DNA of 64,000 nucleotides from Viridibacterium sp035456105 (lineage in GTDB: Bacteria; Pseudomonadota; Gammaproteobacteria; Burkholderiales; Rhodocyclaceae): positions 258,497 to 322,496 of the forward strand of contig DATIDV010000048.1 in assembly GCA_035456105.1 (NCBI GenBank). Direction: 5' to 3'. Of this stretch, positions 33,242-41,626 are shown in pieces. Below the pieces are notes generated by a model. It had not been told where the DNA came from, searched no databases, and worked only from the letters and a program-made list of their open reading frames with translations. Positions within the stretch are counted from its first letter, which is position 1. Every line of letters starts with the position of its first letter. Both the position numbers and the translations under genes were made by a program.

Positions 33242-35653
33242 TCAGGGTTGGAACGCAAGCTGCACGGTGCGCCAGTCAGCGTTCGTCGTGTCCGACAGGA
33301 TTGCAGCCGCACTTGTACGGAGCGGGCGCGTCTCGTGGCGGGGCAGGAGCACCGTCACTTCCGGAGCCGCCGGCGGGCGGTTACCCGCGCGGGCGAGGGT
33401 CACGCTGATGGCCTGCGCATCGCTTGCGACCTCGATCTGCCACAGTCCGAATTGTTGGTCGCGATAGGCCAGGCTTTCGCCGTCGTCCTCGAAAAATTCG
33501 TCGGAGAAGCGGCCCACGTCCTTTGCTGGAAACACGGCGAAGCCGCGTTGCTCGCTGGCAGCTTTGCCGAAGTGCCGGTCTGCGAGATCCAGCGGAATCG
33601 CGCAGCCCTCGCGTACGAGCAGGGGCGGGCGGTCCCACGGTGCCGGCAAAGCGATCTCCTGACCGCCGGCGTACCAGTCACCGCTCCAGTAGTCGTACCA
33701 GCCCGTCCCCTTTGGCAGGTAGACCCTGCGCTCGCACTGGCCGGGCTCTACCACCGAGGCCACCAGCAGCTTCGCGCCCAGCAGCATGTCATCGCTCTCT
33801 TTAAAGCACCTGTCGTCTTGCGGGAAGTCGTAGAAGGTCGGGCGGATCATCGGCTCGAACTTCGAGTGCGAGCGCCACAGCAGGTCGTAGAGGTAGGGCA
33901 GGATGCGGTAGCGGAGCTTGATCATGGCGCGGATGTGCGCGGTGATCTGGGGGTACATCCAGGGCTCGTTGACCGTCTTGTCATCGTTCCAGGAATGGAT
34001 GCTGAAGCGCGGCAGGAAGATGCCGTGCTGCACCCAGCGCAGGAACAATTCCGGATCGGGCGCCGGCCCCGCGAAGCCGCCGATGTCGTGCCCGGTGTTG
34101 GAGACGCCGGAGATGGCGAGGCTCCAGCCCATGCGGATGTTGTAGCGCAGAGACTCCCATGCGGTGTAGTTGTCGCCTGACCAGGTCTGCACGTAGCGCT
34201 GCATGCCCGCTGCGCCGGAGCGTGAGATCAGGAAGGGGCGACTGTCGGGGGCGTGCGCGCTTTGTGCCTGATGCGATGCCATCAGCATGAGCAGGGTTTG
34301 CAGCGGCTTGGCTTCGCGGGCGGGACGCGGTGAACCGAAGCCCTGAGCAACGGGCTTGTCGCTCCAGATCTCGAACTCGTTGTTGTCATTCCAGGTGGAG
34401 GCGATGCCGTAGTCGAGTAGCGCATCGGTCACGCGCGCCTTCCACCAGTCGAAGGTCGCCGGATTGGTGAAGTCGAGATAGGAGCCGGTCTCGTCCCAGA
34501 ATTGGACCTGTGAAGGCGTGCCGTCCGGATCGCGCACGAAAAGCCCGGCGCGTGTGGCCTCTTCGTAGCGCGGATGGTCGCGCAGCAGACAGGGCTTGAT
34601 GTTGGCGCACAGTCGTACGCCATGGGCCAGATAGTGATGCGCAAACCTTTTCGGATCGGGGAATTTCTCGCGGTTCCAGTTGAACACGTAGCGCTTGGCA
34701 CCGATCGAGGTGTAGCCCGAAGACAGGTGGAAAGAGTCGCAGGGAATGTCGTGCGTCGCGCAACCGTCGAGGAACTCGTTCATGCGTTCCTGCGCGTTCG
34801 GTGCGTCGGTGTAGGTCATCGTCGAGCCGGAGTAGCCCAGCCCCCACTTGGGCGAGAACACCGGCCGCCCTGTCATCCACGTGTAGCGCTGCGAGACTTC
34901 GGCGGGGCTTGGCCCGGCGATGAAGTAGTAGTCGAGGTCGCCATGGTCGGCGCAGAAATAGCGATAGTGCCCATGGTAGTTGTCCAGCTCGCGCCCCATG
35001 TCGAAGGTGCAGTCGGACAAGGTGTCGTAGAACAGGCCAAACGCCACCTTGGCCTGCCGCTTCCAGGTGAGGTAGAACGGGATGTGCTTGTACAGCGGGT
35101 CGGTGGTGCGGGCGCTGTAACCCATGGGATCGAGGTTGCACATGCGATAGCTCCTGCCCAGGCGGTTCGCCTCGCCTGCGCGTTCGCCAAGGCCGAAGTA
35201 CATCTCGTCGGGCTCGCGCTTCAGGTAGTGATAGACCTTGCTGTCCCACCAGGCGAAGTTGTAGGCCTGCGTGACGCGATCACTCGCCACTACATGCCAC
35301 GCGTCTTGCGACTTCAGCTCCCATTGGCAGAAGAAGCCCTCCAGGCGAATCGTCAGCCGCACTTTCCCGGTGCTCAGGCTGAGGCTCTGCGGCGTCGTTT
35401 CGAGCTGGAATTCCGGCAGGCTGAAACCATCGAGCTCGAAGCGGTCACGCCCCGTCACGGGCACGTCTTCCTGGCCGGGCGCAATGGCCCAGGTCCTGGA
35501 GAAATTCAGCTTGCCTTCCGGCAGCACCATCACCCGGATGATGTCTTCTTCCAGCACGAAGAGATGCGCGAGATGCCCTTCCTTACTCCGGAGAACCAGG
35601 TGGTTGCCTTCTTGCGAGCCCAGTGAAAACAGCGGCGGCGTTGACATGGACAT
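33242..35653 (-). CDS. glycoside hydrolase family 31 (alpha-glucosidase/alpha-xylosidase type)
   Basis: An 803-residue intracellular glycosidase, with no signal peptide. An N-terminal beta-sandwich (about 1-215) precedes the (beta/alpha)8 barrel. The nucleophile region is S-T-W-N-D-N-N-E-F-E-I-W, and the acid/base aspartate is in W-S-G-D-N after R-S-G-A-A-G-M-Q-R-Y; beta domains close the C-terminus. GH31 enzymes remove terminal alpha-glucosyl, xylosyl or galactosyl units. ATG 35653 (M-S-M-S-T-P-P) with GAGA upstream is preferred over a TTG at 35686. It follows an MFS sugar-acid carrier, suggesting uptake and cleavage of plant oligosaccharides. Exact substrate not determinable. Confidence 0.92.
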   Translation of the reverse strand: MSMSTPPLFSLGSQEGNHLVLRSKEGHLAHLFVLEEDIIRVMVLPEGKLNFSRTWAIAPGQEDVPVTGRDRFELDGFSLPEFQLETTPQSLSLSTGKVRLTIRLEGFFCQWELKSQDAWHVVASDRVTQAYNFAWWDSKVYHYLKREPDEMYFGLGERAGEANRLGRSYRMCNLDPMGYSARTTDPLYKHIPFYLTWKRQAKVAFGLFYDTLSDCTFDMGRELDNYHGHYRYFCADHGDLDYYFIAGPSPAEVSQRYTWMTGRPVFSPKWGLGYSGSTMTYTDAPNAQERMNEFLDGCATHDIPCDSFHLSSGYTSIGAKRYVFNWNREKFPDPKRFAHHYLAHGVRLCANIKPCLLRDHPRYEEATRAGLFVRDPDGTPSQVQFWDETGSYLDFTNPATFDWWKARVTDALLDYGIASTWNDNNEFEIWSDKPVAQGFGSPRPAREAKPLQTLLMLMASHQAQSAHAPDSRPFLISRSGAAGMQRYVQTWSGDNYTAWESLRYNIRMGWSLAISGVSNTGHDIGGFAGPAPDPELFLRWVQHGIFLPRFSIHSWNDDKTVNEPWMYPQITAHIRAMIKLRYRILPYLYDLLWRSHSKFEPMIRPTFYDFPQDDRCFKESDDMLLGAKLLVASVVEPGQCERRVYLPKGTGWYDYWSGDWYAGGQEIALPAPWDRPPLLVREGCAIPLDLADRHFGKAASEQRGFAVFPAKDVGRFSDEFFEDDGESLAYRDQQFGLWQIEVASDAQAISVTLARAGNRPPAAPEVTVLLPRHETRPLRTSAAAILSDTTNADWRTVQLAFQP

Positions 35654-35709
35654 GATGAAATCTCTCGGCGATCTGCTGCGCTTCAATTGCGCAATACTTT
35701 TGGAGGACG

Positions 35710-35734
35710 CCGGTCACCGCATGGTGGTGACCGG
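35710..35734. terminator. hairpin between the MFS and GH31 genes
   Basis: CCGGTCACC (35710-35718) pairs perfectly with GGTGACCGG (35726-35734). No T-run follows on the minus strand, so it may be a processing or attenuating hairpin rather than a full terminator. Confidence 0.4.
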
Positions 35735-35753
35735 GGTTTCATACGGGAGCGTC

Positions 35754-37007
35754 TCAGCCATTGACCGACTGGCGGTTGCGCAGGACGGAGACGACGATGA
35801 TGGCACCCAGGATGTCGAAGATAGACAGGCACACGAACAGCGGGTTGTAGCCAATCTTGGTTGCCAGCGCCCCGACAATCAGCGAGAACGACAGGCCGCC
35901 AATCCACGACACCATGCCCGTCAAACCGTTTGCCGTGGCCAGCTCGTGAGGTTTGAACACATCGGTCGACAGCGTATTGAGCAAGGCCGAAATCATCTGG
36001 TGCGCAAAGCCGCCGAGGCAGAACAAAGCGATGGCGGAGTAAGGACTGCTGACCAGTCCGATGCAGCCCGGACCGATCATGCACACGGCCCCGATCACCA
36101 CGCCGGCGATACGCGAGTTGATGAGCTGGAAGTGAAAGTGCTTCATGAAGAAAGGCGACAGATAGCCGCCCAGAATTCCGCCAAGGTCAGCCGTCAGGAA
36201 AGGCAGCCAGGCGAACAGCGCGATCTGCTTGATGTCCATGCCCCGCTCGGTTGCCAGGTAGAGCGGAATCCAGAAGCTGAAGGTCTGCCAGGCCGGTTCG
36301 GCAAGGAATCGCGGCAAGGCGATGGCCCAGAACTCCCTGGTGAACACGATGTCCTTGAGCGCGGGCTTTACCCCCGCAGGCGTCGCCACCTGACCACTCA
36401 GGATGTACTCGCGCTCCTCGTCGCTGATCGCCAGATGCTCCTTGGGCGAGCGATACCAGCAGTACCACATCACGGCCCACACCAAGCCCATGACACCGGG
36501 CACGACAAACGCCCAGCGCCACGAGCTTTGTAGCGCCACGAAGATGATCAACGGCGGCGCCAGCATCGCGCCCAGCGAGGTACCGGCGTTGAACCAGCCC
36601 ACAGCGACCGAACGCTCCTTGGCCGGGAACCACTCACCGACCGCCTTGATGCCTGAAGGAATGGCAGCAGCCTCGTTCAGCCCGAGCAGGCCGCGGAAAA
36701 AGGCCAGCCCCTGCCAGCTGTTTGCTGCCGAATGCAGGATGGATGAGACCGACCACAGCACCGCAAACAGCGCGAAGCCCACCTTGAGGCCGAGGAAGTC
36801 GATGATGTAGCCGCATACAGGCTGCATCACCGTATAGGCCAGCTGGAATGCCGCCACGACGTAGGAATACTGCTGCGTCGTGAAGTTGAGGGTCTTCATC
36901 AGCTCCGGCGCCATGACCCCGAGGGAGTTGCGCGCCAGGTAATTGATGATCGTACCCAGGCAGATCAGCGCAATGATCCACCAGCGCAATCCCTTGATGT
37001 TACGCAT
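35754..37007 (-). CDS. MFS transporter, hexuronate (ExuT)-type ACS family
   Basis: A 417-residue, 12-TM carrier of the anion:cation symporter family. It has the N-terminal R-W-W-I-I-A-L-I-C-L-G-T-I-I-N-Y-L-A-R-N-S-L-G, typical of ExuT-like galacturonate/glucuronate carriers, and G-L-N-E-A-A-A-I-P-S-G-I-K-A-V-G-E-W-F-P in the TM4-5 region. AAGGG lies upstream of the ATG. The GH31 gene follows 100 bases downstream. A hexuronate substrate would fit the secreted pectate lyase elsewhere in the window, but GH31 products could be an alternative cargo. Confidence 0.88.
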   Translation of the reverse strand: MRNIKGLRWWIIALICLGTIINYLARNSLGVMAPELMKTLNFTTQQYSYVVAAFQLAYTVMQPVCGYIIDFLGLKVGFALFAVLWSVSSILHSAANSWQGLAFFRGLLGLNEAAAIPSGIKAVGEWFPAKERSVAVGWFNAGTSLGAMLAPPLIIFVALQSSWRWAFVVPGVMGLVWAVMWYCWYRSPKEHLAISDEEREYILSGQVATPAGVKPALKDIVFTREFWAIALPRFLAEPAWQTFSFWIPLYLATERGMDIKQIALFAWLPFLTADLGGILGGYLSPFFMKHFHFQLINSRIAGVVIGAVCMIGPGCIGLVSSPYSAIALFCLGGFAHQMISALLNTLSTDVFKPHELATANGLTGMVSWIGGLSFSLIVGALATKIGYNPLFVCLSIFDILGAIIVVSVLRNRQSVNG

Positions 37008-37488
37008 GTCGCCGCCCTTCTTCTTTTCAATGCAAAGGGTCTGCCATCCATGCCCATGGAATGCGCAGGCCGGCCGATAGATGCTATCTGCTGCGATTTC
37101 AAAGTAGCTGGTGCCACGGGGGCGCGCAATGAAAATATGCCGTCCGCGGCATGAGCCGGGTTCGCGGGCTCGCGGTGACGGGCCTCCGGACGAGCAGGCT
37201 GTGAGGCTCCGGAAGGGGAGGTGCGAGGTGGCAGGGCGCGGTCAAAGCTGCACCGGGGGTTTCAGACTGCAACCGGCGGAGGGGGGGGCTGGGCGCAGTC
37301 GTGTGCATGACGCTAGCTGCGGTAGCGGCCCGACAAAACCGATCTGACTGATGTCGGCTTTCAGAAGGTCATTGTACGTATCGGCCGAATTCATCAACGC
37401 CGCATTATTTCAGGGCATCAATCACTTCAGTTGCCCGTACCGAGTGCGTGGAACATGGCATTCCCCTCAAAAACCGCGCATTCCACCA
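37008..37488. other. divergent intergenic region, MFS gene to URC cluster
   Basis: About 480 bases with no credible gene; a 78-codon frame at 37111-37347 lacks a ribosome-binding site and looks like shadow sequence. Promoters of the leftward MFS gene should lie here, but I find no clear hexamers or hexuronate-type operators. Confidence 0.4.
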
Positions 37489-37504
37489 TGGCACGAATCT
37501 GGCT
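37489..37504 (+). promoter_or_regulatory. sigma-54-type promoter of the URC cluster
   Basis: TGGCACGAATCTGGCT keeps a perfect -24 half (TGGCACG) and a -12 half with one mismatch (TGGCT for TTGCT); GG (37490-37491) and GC (37502-37503) are at correct spacing. The predicted start is near 37515, about 40 bases before the ATG. No clear NtrC enhancer was found upstream. Confidence 0.55.
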
Positions 37505-37521
37505 TTGACCTAATCTTAAAG

Positions 37522-37537
37522 CTGACCATTCGGTCAG
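37522..37537. promoter_or_regulatory. RutR-like operator
   Basis: CTGACCATTCGGTCAG is a perfect six-base inverted repeat with four bases between. It closely matches the known RutR site (TTGACCAnnTGGTCAA). It lies just downstream of the predicted sigma-54 start and eight bases before the ribosome-binding GGAGG, an ideal repressor position. The RutR-like gene is in the same cluster. Confidence 0.6.
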
Positions 37538-37555
37538 GTTTTGCGGAGGCTCCGA

Positions 37556-38797
37556 ATGTCGGATCACATCATGCTGACTTCCCACCCATGGGGCGGGAAG
37601 ATGTCTCAGGTGGCACATGTTCATTGGGGTGCAGCGACGCCGCTGGAGCGCGGGCCCATCGTCGCGAGCCTCACACATCCGGCACAACGCAATGCCATCG
37701 GTACGCACTCGGGGGCTTACTCGGTGTATCGCGCGCTGGCCGTGGCGGCCGGGCATCTCGGTCGCGCTCACAAGCCGGATTACACGAATACCTCCCCCGT
37801 TGTGAACATCGGCCCGCATCCACAATGGGCCGACCCTTCGAAGATCGTTTCGCTGGACCCGTGGGGGCATCGTGTCGGCGAAGTCTTTGCCGAGCAGATT
37901 GCGGCGGGGCTGGACGCGCGGCCGTCGATTGCGATCACCAGGGCGCACATCAATATGCCGGAGCTGAAGGATGCGATCCTCGCCGGGCGCCTGAAGCCCG
38001 ACGGTGACATCCTCGCGGCGAATGGGGATGTGCGCGTGACCAAGGCGGCCATCGAGCCGGTGTGGTATCTGCCGGGTCTGGCCGAGCGCTTCGGCATCAA
38101 GGAAAGCGCGTTGCGCCGCGCGTTGTTCGAGCAGACAGCGGGCATGTTCCCCGAATTGGTGACGCGCTCCGACCTGAAGGTTTTCCTGCCGCCCATCGGA
38201 GGCATGACACTGTACTTCTTCGGCGATGTCGAGAAGCTCGGCAAGCCAGAGACCAAAGTCGCCTGTCGTCTGCACGACGAGTGCAATGGCTCGGACGTGT
38301 TCGGCTCGGACATCTGTACCTGTCGTCCATACCTCGCGCATGGCATCGAGGTGTGTATCGAGATGGCGCAGCAGGGTGGTGTGGGCCTCGTCGTCTACAA
38401 CCGCAAGGAAGGCCGTGCACTCGGCGAGGTCACCAAATTCCTCGTGTACAACGCACGCAAACGTCAGGTCGGTGGTGATCGCGCCGAAACGTATTTCGCG
38501 CGCACCGAATGCGTGGCGGGTGTGCAGGACATGCGCTTCCAGGAGTTGATGCCGGATGTGTTTCACTGGCTCGGCATCACGCGCATCGATCGCTGGGCGT
38601 CGATGAGCGACATGAAGCACGGCGCACTCGTCGCGCAGGGCATCGAAGTCGTGCAGCGCGTGCCGATTCCCGATGCATTGATTCCCGCCGATGCGCGCGT
38701 CGAGATGGATGCGAAGAAGGCGGCGGGTTATTTCTCCGAGAGCGTGCCGGAAGCGGCTGAACTCCTGCTCGCCAAGGGCCGGGGGCTCGACGAATGA
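37556..38797 (+). CDS. URC1-type GTP cyclohydrolase II-like protein (uracil catabolism)
   Basis: A 413-residue protein. The C-terminal half (about 195-370) is a RibA fold with the zinc cysteines at 243, 254 and 256 (C-x10-C-x-C within D-E-C-N-G-S-D-V-F-G-S-D-I-C-T-C) and N-R-K-E-G-R-A-L-G matching the RibA Q-E-G-R-G-I-G loop. The RibA segment after it (L-G-F-P-A-D-L-R-D-Y) is strongly altered, and there is a 190-residue N-terminal extension, so riboflavin synthesis is unlikely. In the yeast URC pathway the homologous URC1 protein acts on a uridine nucleotide. GGAGG six bases before the ATG; it overlaps the DUF1688 gene by four bases. Confidence 0.88.
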   Translation: MSDHIMLTSHPWGGKMSQVAHVHWGAATPLERGPIVASLTHPAQRNAIGTHSGAYSVYRALAVAAGHLGRAHKPDYTNTSPVVNIGPHPQWADPSKIVSLDPWGHRVGEVFAEQIAAGLDARPSIAITRAHINMPELKDAILAGRLKPDGDILAANGDVRVTKAAIEPVWYLPGLAERFGIKESALRRALFEQTAGMFPELVTRSDLKVFLPPIGGMTLYFFGDVEKLGKPETKVACRLHDECNGSDVFGSDICTCRPYLAHGIEVCIEMAQQGGVGLVVYNRKEGRALGEVTKFLVYNARKRQVGGDRAETYFARTECVAGVQDMRFQELMPDVFHWLGITRIDRWASMSDMKHGALVAQGIEVVQRVPIPDALIPADARVEMDAKKAAGYFSESVPEAAELLLAKGRGLDE

Positions 38798-40044
38798 AGC
38801 TTGCCGACCTGAGTGGCTGGCACACGCCGGTGGCACCCGAGCACGCGGCCAGCGACTTGCTGACGACAGATGCTGTGCGCGTCCGCTGCGCCGCCGTCGC
38901 ACGCTGGGTGCGTGATGGTGCTTCGAAGCACTTCACCTGGCAGGCCGAGCGGCTGGCGGATGTGGCGAGCTATGTCACGGAAACAATCCGCCAGCGCTAC
39001 CCCGATCTGAACGTGCCCTATCACAGTCGCAATCGTCACTTCGAAGCGGGTGGGGTGGACCGCTGGAAAATCCTCACGGAAAGTCATGGTCTGAACAGCG
39101 ACCCGGCCGAGCGCGCACGTGTGGCGATCGATCTCGTGATCCCCAGCGTGCTGCTCGATGCGGGCGCGGGACCTGTCTGGAAATTCGTCGACGAACAGAC
39201 AGGGCAGACGCATGCGCGCTCCGAAGGGTTAGGTGTGGCGAGCCTGCGCATGTTCGAAGCGGGCACGTTTTCGGGGTTGAAGGGTCAGCCCTTGCGCACG
39301 GATGCGACCGCGCTGCGCGAGATCACGCCGCTGCGTTTGGCGCAGGCGTTTCAGGCCGGGCCGGGCAACGAGCTGGTCGGCCTCGAAGGGCGGGCCGCAT
39401 TGATGCGAAGGTTAGGAGAAGTCGTGGCTGCGACACCTGCGGTTTTTGGGGCTGATGCGCGCATCGGCAATCTCTACGACTATCTGCTGGCGCATTCGCA
39501 GGGCGGCAAGATCGGCGCGGCTTTCGTCGTCGAGACCTTGCTGCGCGCACTCGGGCCGGTGTGGCCGGGTCGTGCGGACCTGCATGGCGTGTCGCTCGGC
39601 GATTGCTGGCGTCACCCAGCGCTGGCCGATGGCTGGGTGCCGTTTCACAAACTCACGCAGTGGCTCACTTACTCGCTGCTCGAACCGCTAGAGCAGAGCG
39701 GTTTGCAGATCGAAGGACTGGATGCGCTGACCGGCTTGCCGGAGTACCGCAACGGTGGCTTGTTACTGGATCTCGGTTTGCTCGTGCCATGCGATCCGGA
39801 ATTCAGCACGCGTGTGTGGAAGGTTGATGACGAGGCTATCGTGGAATGGCGCGCGGTCACCGTCATCGCGCTGGATCGCATTGCCGATCTGGTGCGTGCG
39901 CAACTCGGGCTGACGGTTTCGCAGTTTCCGTTGGCGCGTGTGCTCGAAGGCGGAACCTGGGCCGCGGGGCGACGTATTGCAGCGGAGAAGCGACCCGGTG
40001 GTGGCCCGCCTCTCAATCTCGTCAGTGATGGAACAGTTTTCTAG
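38794..40044 (+). CDS. DUF1688 protein (URC4-type, uracil catabolism)
   Basis: A 416-residue protein of the DUF1688 family, which includes yeast URC4, required for uracil breakdown but without a settled reaction. Family blocks seen are V-P-Y-H-S-R-N-R-H-F, D-L-V-I-P-S-V-L-L-D-A-G-A-G-P-V-W, F-D-Y-L-type L-Y-D-Y-L, and a C-terminal R-P-G-G-G-P-P-L-N-L. It is translationally coupled to the URC1-like gene (ATGA overlap). Pairing with URC1 and uracil phosphoribosyltransferase is the main evidence for function. Confidence 0.88.
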   Translation: MKLADLSGWHTPVAPEHAASDLLTTDAVRVRCAAVARWVRDGASKHFTWQAERLADVASYVTETIRQRYPDLNVPYHSRNRHFEAGGVDRWKILTESHGLNSDPAERARVAIDLVIPSVLLDAGAGPVWKFVDEQTGQTHARSEGLGVASLRMFEAGTFSGLKGQPLRTDATALREITPLRLAQAFQAGPGNELVGLEGRAALMRRLGEVVAATPAVFGADARIGNLYDYLLAHSQGGKIGAAFVVETLLRALGPVWPGRADLHGVSLGDCWRHPALADGWVPFHKLTQWLTYSLLEPLEQSGLQIEGLDALTGLPEYRNGGLLLDLGLLVPCDPEFSTRVWKVDDEAIVEWRAVTVIALDRIADLVRAQLGLTVSQFPLARVLEGGTWAAGRRIAAEKRPGGGPPLNLVSDGTVF

Positions 40045-40045
40045 G

Positions 40046-40126
40046 CGTCATTCCCGCGCATGCGGGAATCCAGCGACTTTGCCTCTCGCGTAACGCCACT
40101 GGATTCCCGCCTGCGCGGGAATGACG
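40046..40126. repeat. palindromic repeat A, paired copy 1
   Basis: Two 28-base units face each other: one starts CGTCATTCCCGCG (40046-40073) and the other ends CGCGGGAATGACG (40099-40126). Each unit is itself a small hairpin, so the whole can fold into a cloverleaf-like structure. It fills the gap between the DUF1688 gene and upp. Confidence 0.85.
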
Positions 40127-40182
40127 GCAAAGAGCAATTGCGAATTTTTTAGCGTTTCTGGTTTAACGAAGGGAGAGCATTC

Positions 40183-40827
40183 ATGCCTGTTACCGATTTT
40201 CCGAACGTCACGGTGATTGATCACCCGCTGCTGCAACACAAGCTCTCCTACATCCGCAGCGCGGACACGACGACTGACAACTTCCGCCGTCTGGTGCGCG
40301 AAGTGGCGTCGATGATTGCCTACGAGATCACGCGCGATCTGCCGACTGAGAAGATCTCGATCACCACGCCGATCACGACCTTCGATTCACCCGTCATCAG
40401 CGGCAAGAAGCTGTGTCTGGTGTCCATCCTGCGTGCGGGGAACGGCATGCTCGACGGCATGATCGATCTGCTGCCGGGGGCACGTGTCGGCCACATCGGT
40501 CTGTATCGCGACCCGGAGACGCTGGAAGCGATCGAGTATTACTTCAAGCTGCCGGACGATATCCAGGACCGTCTCGTGATCGTGGTCGATCCGATGCTGG
40601 CAACCGGGCACTCGGCGATTGCCGCGCTCAACCGCCTCAAGGAGAATGGGGTGACCAGCCTCAAGCTGGCCTGCCTGATCGCCGCGCCGGAAGGCGTGAA
40701 GGCGATGCAGGAGGCGCACCCGGATGTGCCGATCTGGGCGGGCTCGGTGGACTCGCACCTCAACGAACACGGCTACATCGTGCCCGGCCTTGGCGATGCC
40801 GGTGACCGGATTTTCGGGACGAAGTGA
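40183..40827 (+). CDS. upp: uracil phosphoribosyltransferase
   Basis: A 214-residue enzyme converting uracil and PRPP to UMP. The PRPP loop is V-V-D-P-M-L-A-T-G-H-S and the uracil-binding end is Y-I-V-P-G-L-G-D-A-G-D-R. GGGAG precedes the ATG. In this setting it would make UMP as the first intermediate of the URC pathway, as FUR1 does in yeast, rather than only salvage. Its 3' end overlaps the apparent start of the regulator gene. Confidence 0.96.
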   Translation: MPVTDFPNVTVIDHPLLQHKLSYIRSADTTTDNFRRLVREVASMIAYEITRDLPTEKISITTPITTFDSPVISGKKLCLVSILRAGNGMLDGMIDLLPGARVGHIGLYRDPETLEAIEYYFKLPDDIQDRLVIVVDPMLATGHSAIAALNRLKENGVTSLKLACLIAAPEGVKAMQEAHPDVPIWAGSVDSHLNEHGYIVPGLGDAGDRIFGTK

Positions 40828-41527
40828 TGGGGCGTGCGGCCGATCAATCCCCTCTCCCGTAAACGGTAGAGGGGAGCTTCGTGCGGCTGCGCCGTATGTA
40901 AAGCCGGGCCGCATCCGTCAGGCGCAGGAAAGCACCATCCTGCAGGCGGCGGAGAAGGTCTTCGCGCGCGCGGGATTTGCGGGTGCCAGCATGAGCGAGC
41001 TGGCGCTGGCGGCGGGCTTGCCGAAATCCACATTGCATTATTACTTCGGCACCAAGGAGGCGTTGCATCGTGCGGTGCTGGCCAACATCCTTGAGCTCTG
41101 GCTGGAAGGCATGGATGCCATCGCGCCGGAAGCCGAGCCACGCGAAGCGCTGAGCCACTACATCCGCCACAAGATGCTGCTCGCGGCGGCGCGGCCGGAT
41201 GCGTCGCGTGTGTTTGCCAATGAGCTGCTGCATGGCGCGCCGCAGATCGGCGACATCCTGCGCGGTGAGCTGCGCACACTGATGCGTCGCAAGGCGCGCG
41301 TGATCGAAGGCTGGATCGCTGCCGGGCGCATGGCGCCGGTCGACCCCGTGCATCTATTCTTCAGCCTGTGGGCGATGACCCAGACCTATGCCGATTTCGA
41401 ACCGCAGATATCGGCCGTACTCGGCAGCGAGGCACCCCTGGGTGCGCGCGCCATGTCGCGCGCGGCCACGCACGTCGAGAGTTTCGTGCTGCGTGCTTGT
41501 GGGCTGGATGTTGCAAGTAATGCCTGA
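40796..41527 (+). CDS. RutR-like TetR-family regulator
   Basis: A protein of up to 243 residues. From about residue 38 it parallels E. coli RutR, the uracil/thymine-responsive regulator: I-L-Q-A-A-E-K-V-F, L-H-Y-Y-F-G-T-K-E-A-L-H-R-A-V-L, Y-I-R-H-K, G-A-P-Q-I-G-D-I-L, and A-P-V-D-P-V-H-L-F-F-S-L-W-A-M-T-Q-T-Y-A-D-F. The only in-frame standard start found is ATG 40796, 32 bases inside upp, because a dispersed repeat (40848-40907) occupies the expected start region and encodes about 20 residues. It likely represses the cluster via the palindrome at 37522-37537. The true start is uncertain. Confidence 0.85.
   Translation: MPVTGFSGRSDGACGRSIPSPVNGRGELRAAAPYVKPGRIRQAQESTILQAAEKVFARAGFAGASMSELALAAGLPKSTLHYYFGTKEALHRAVLANILELWLEGMDAIAPEAEPREALSHYIRHKMLLAAARPDASRVFANELLHGAPQIGDILRGELRTLMRRKARVIEGWIAAGRMAPVDPVHLFFSLWAMTQTYADFEPQISAVLGSEAPLGARAMSRAATHVESFVLRACGLDVASNA
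40848..40907 (+). repeat. dispersed repeat B, copy 1, inside the regulator gene start
   Basis: Sixty bases beginning with a CCCCTCTCCCGT / AGAGGGGAG hairpin. Reverse-complemented, the segment at 59537-59596 matches it at 47 of 60 positions without gaps. Here it overlaps the 5' part of the RutR-like gene. Confidence 0.8.
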
Positions 41528-41626
41528 GCAAAGAGCTGACTTGCATCACGATTGTTTTCATAGCGTGTGCCAGTGTGCACGCCAGTGTTCCTTGATTGCC
41601 CGTAACCGTTCCTGAAAGGAGTACCG

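Noticed and set aside
37241..37275. NtrC enhancer upstream of the URC promoter
   Set aside because: Only a TGCACC half-site is seen, without the facing GGTGCA at the right distance.
37556..38797. Ordinary riboflavin-synthesis gene ribA
   Set aside because: The zinc cysteines are kept, but the long N-terminal extension, altered segment after the active-site loop and the DUF1688/upp context fit URC1 better; no other rib genes are nearby.
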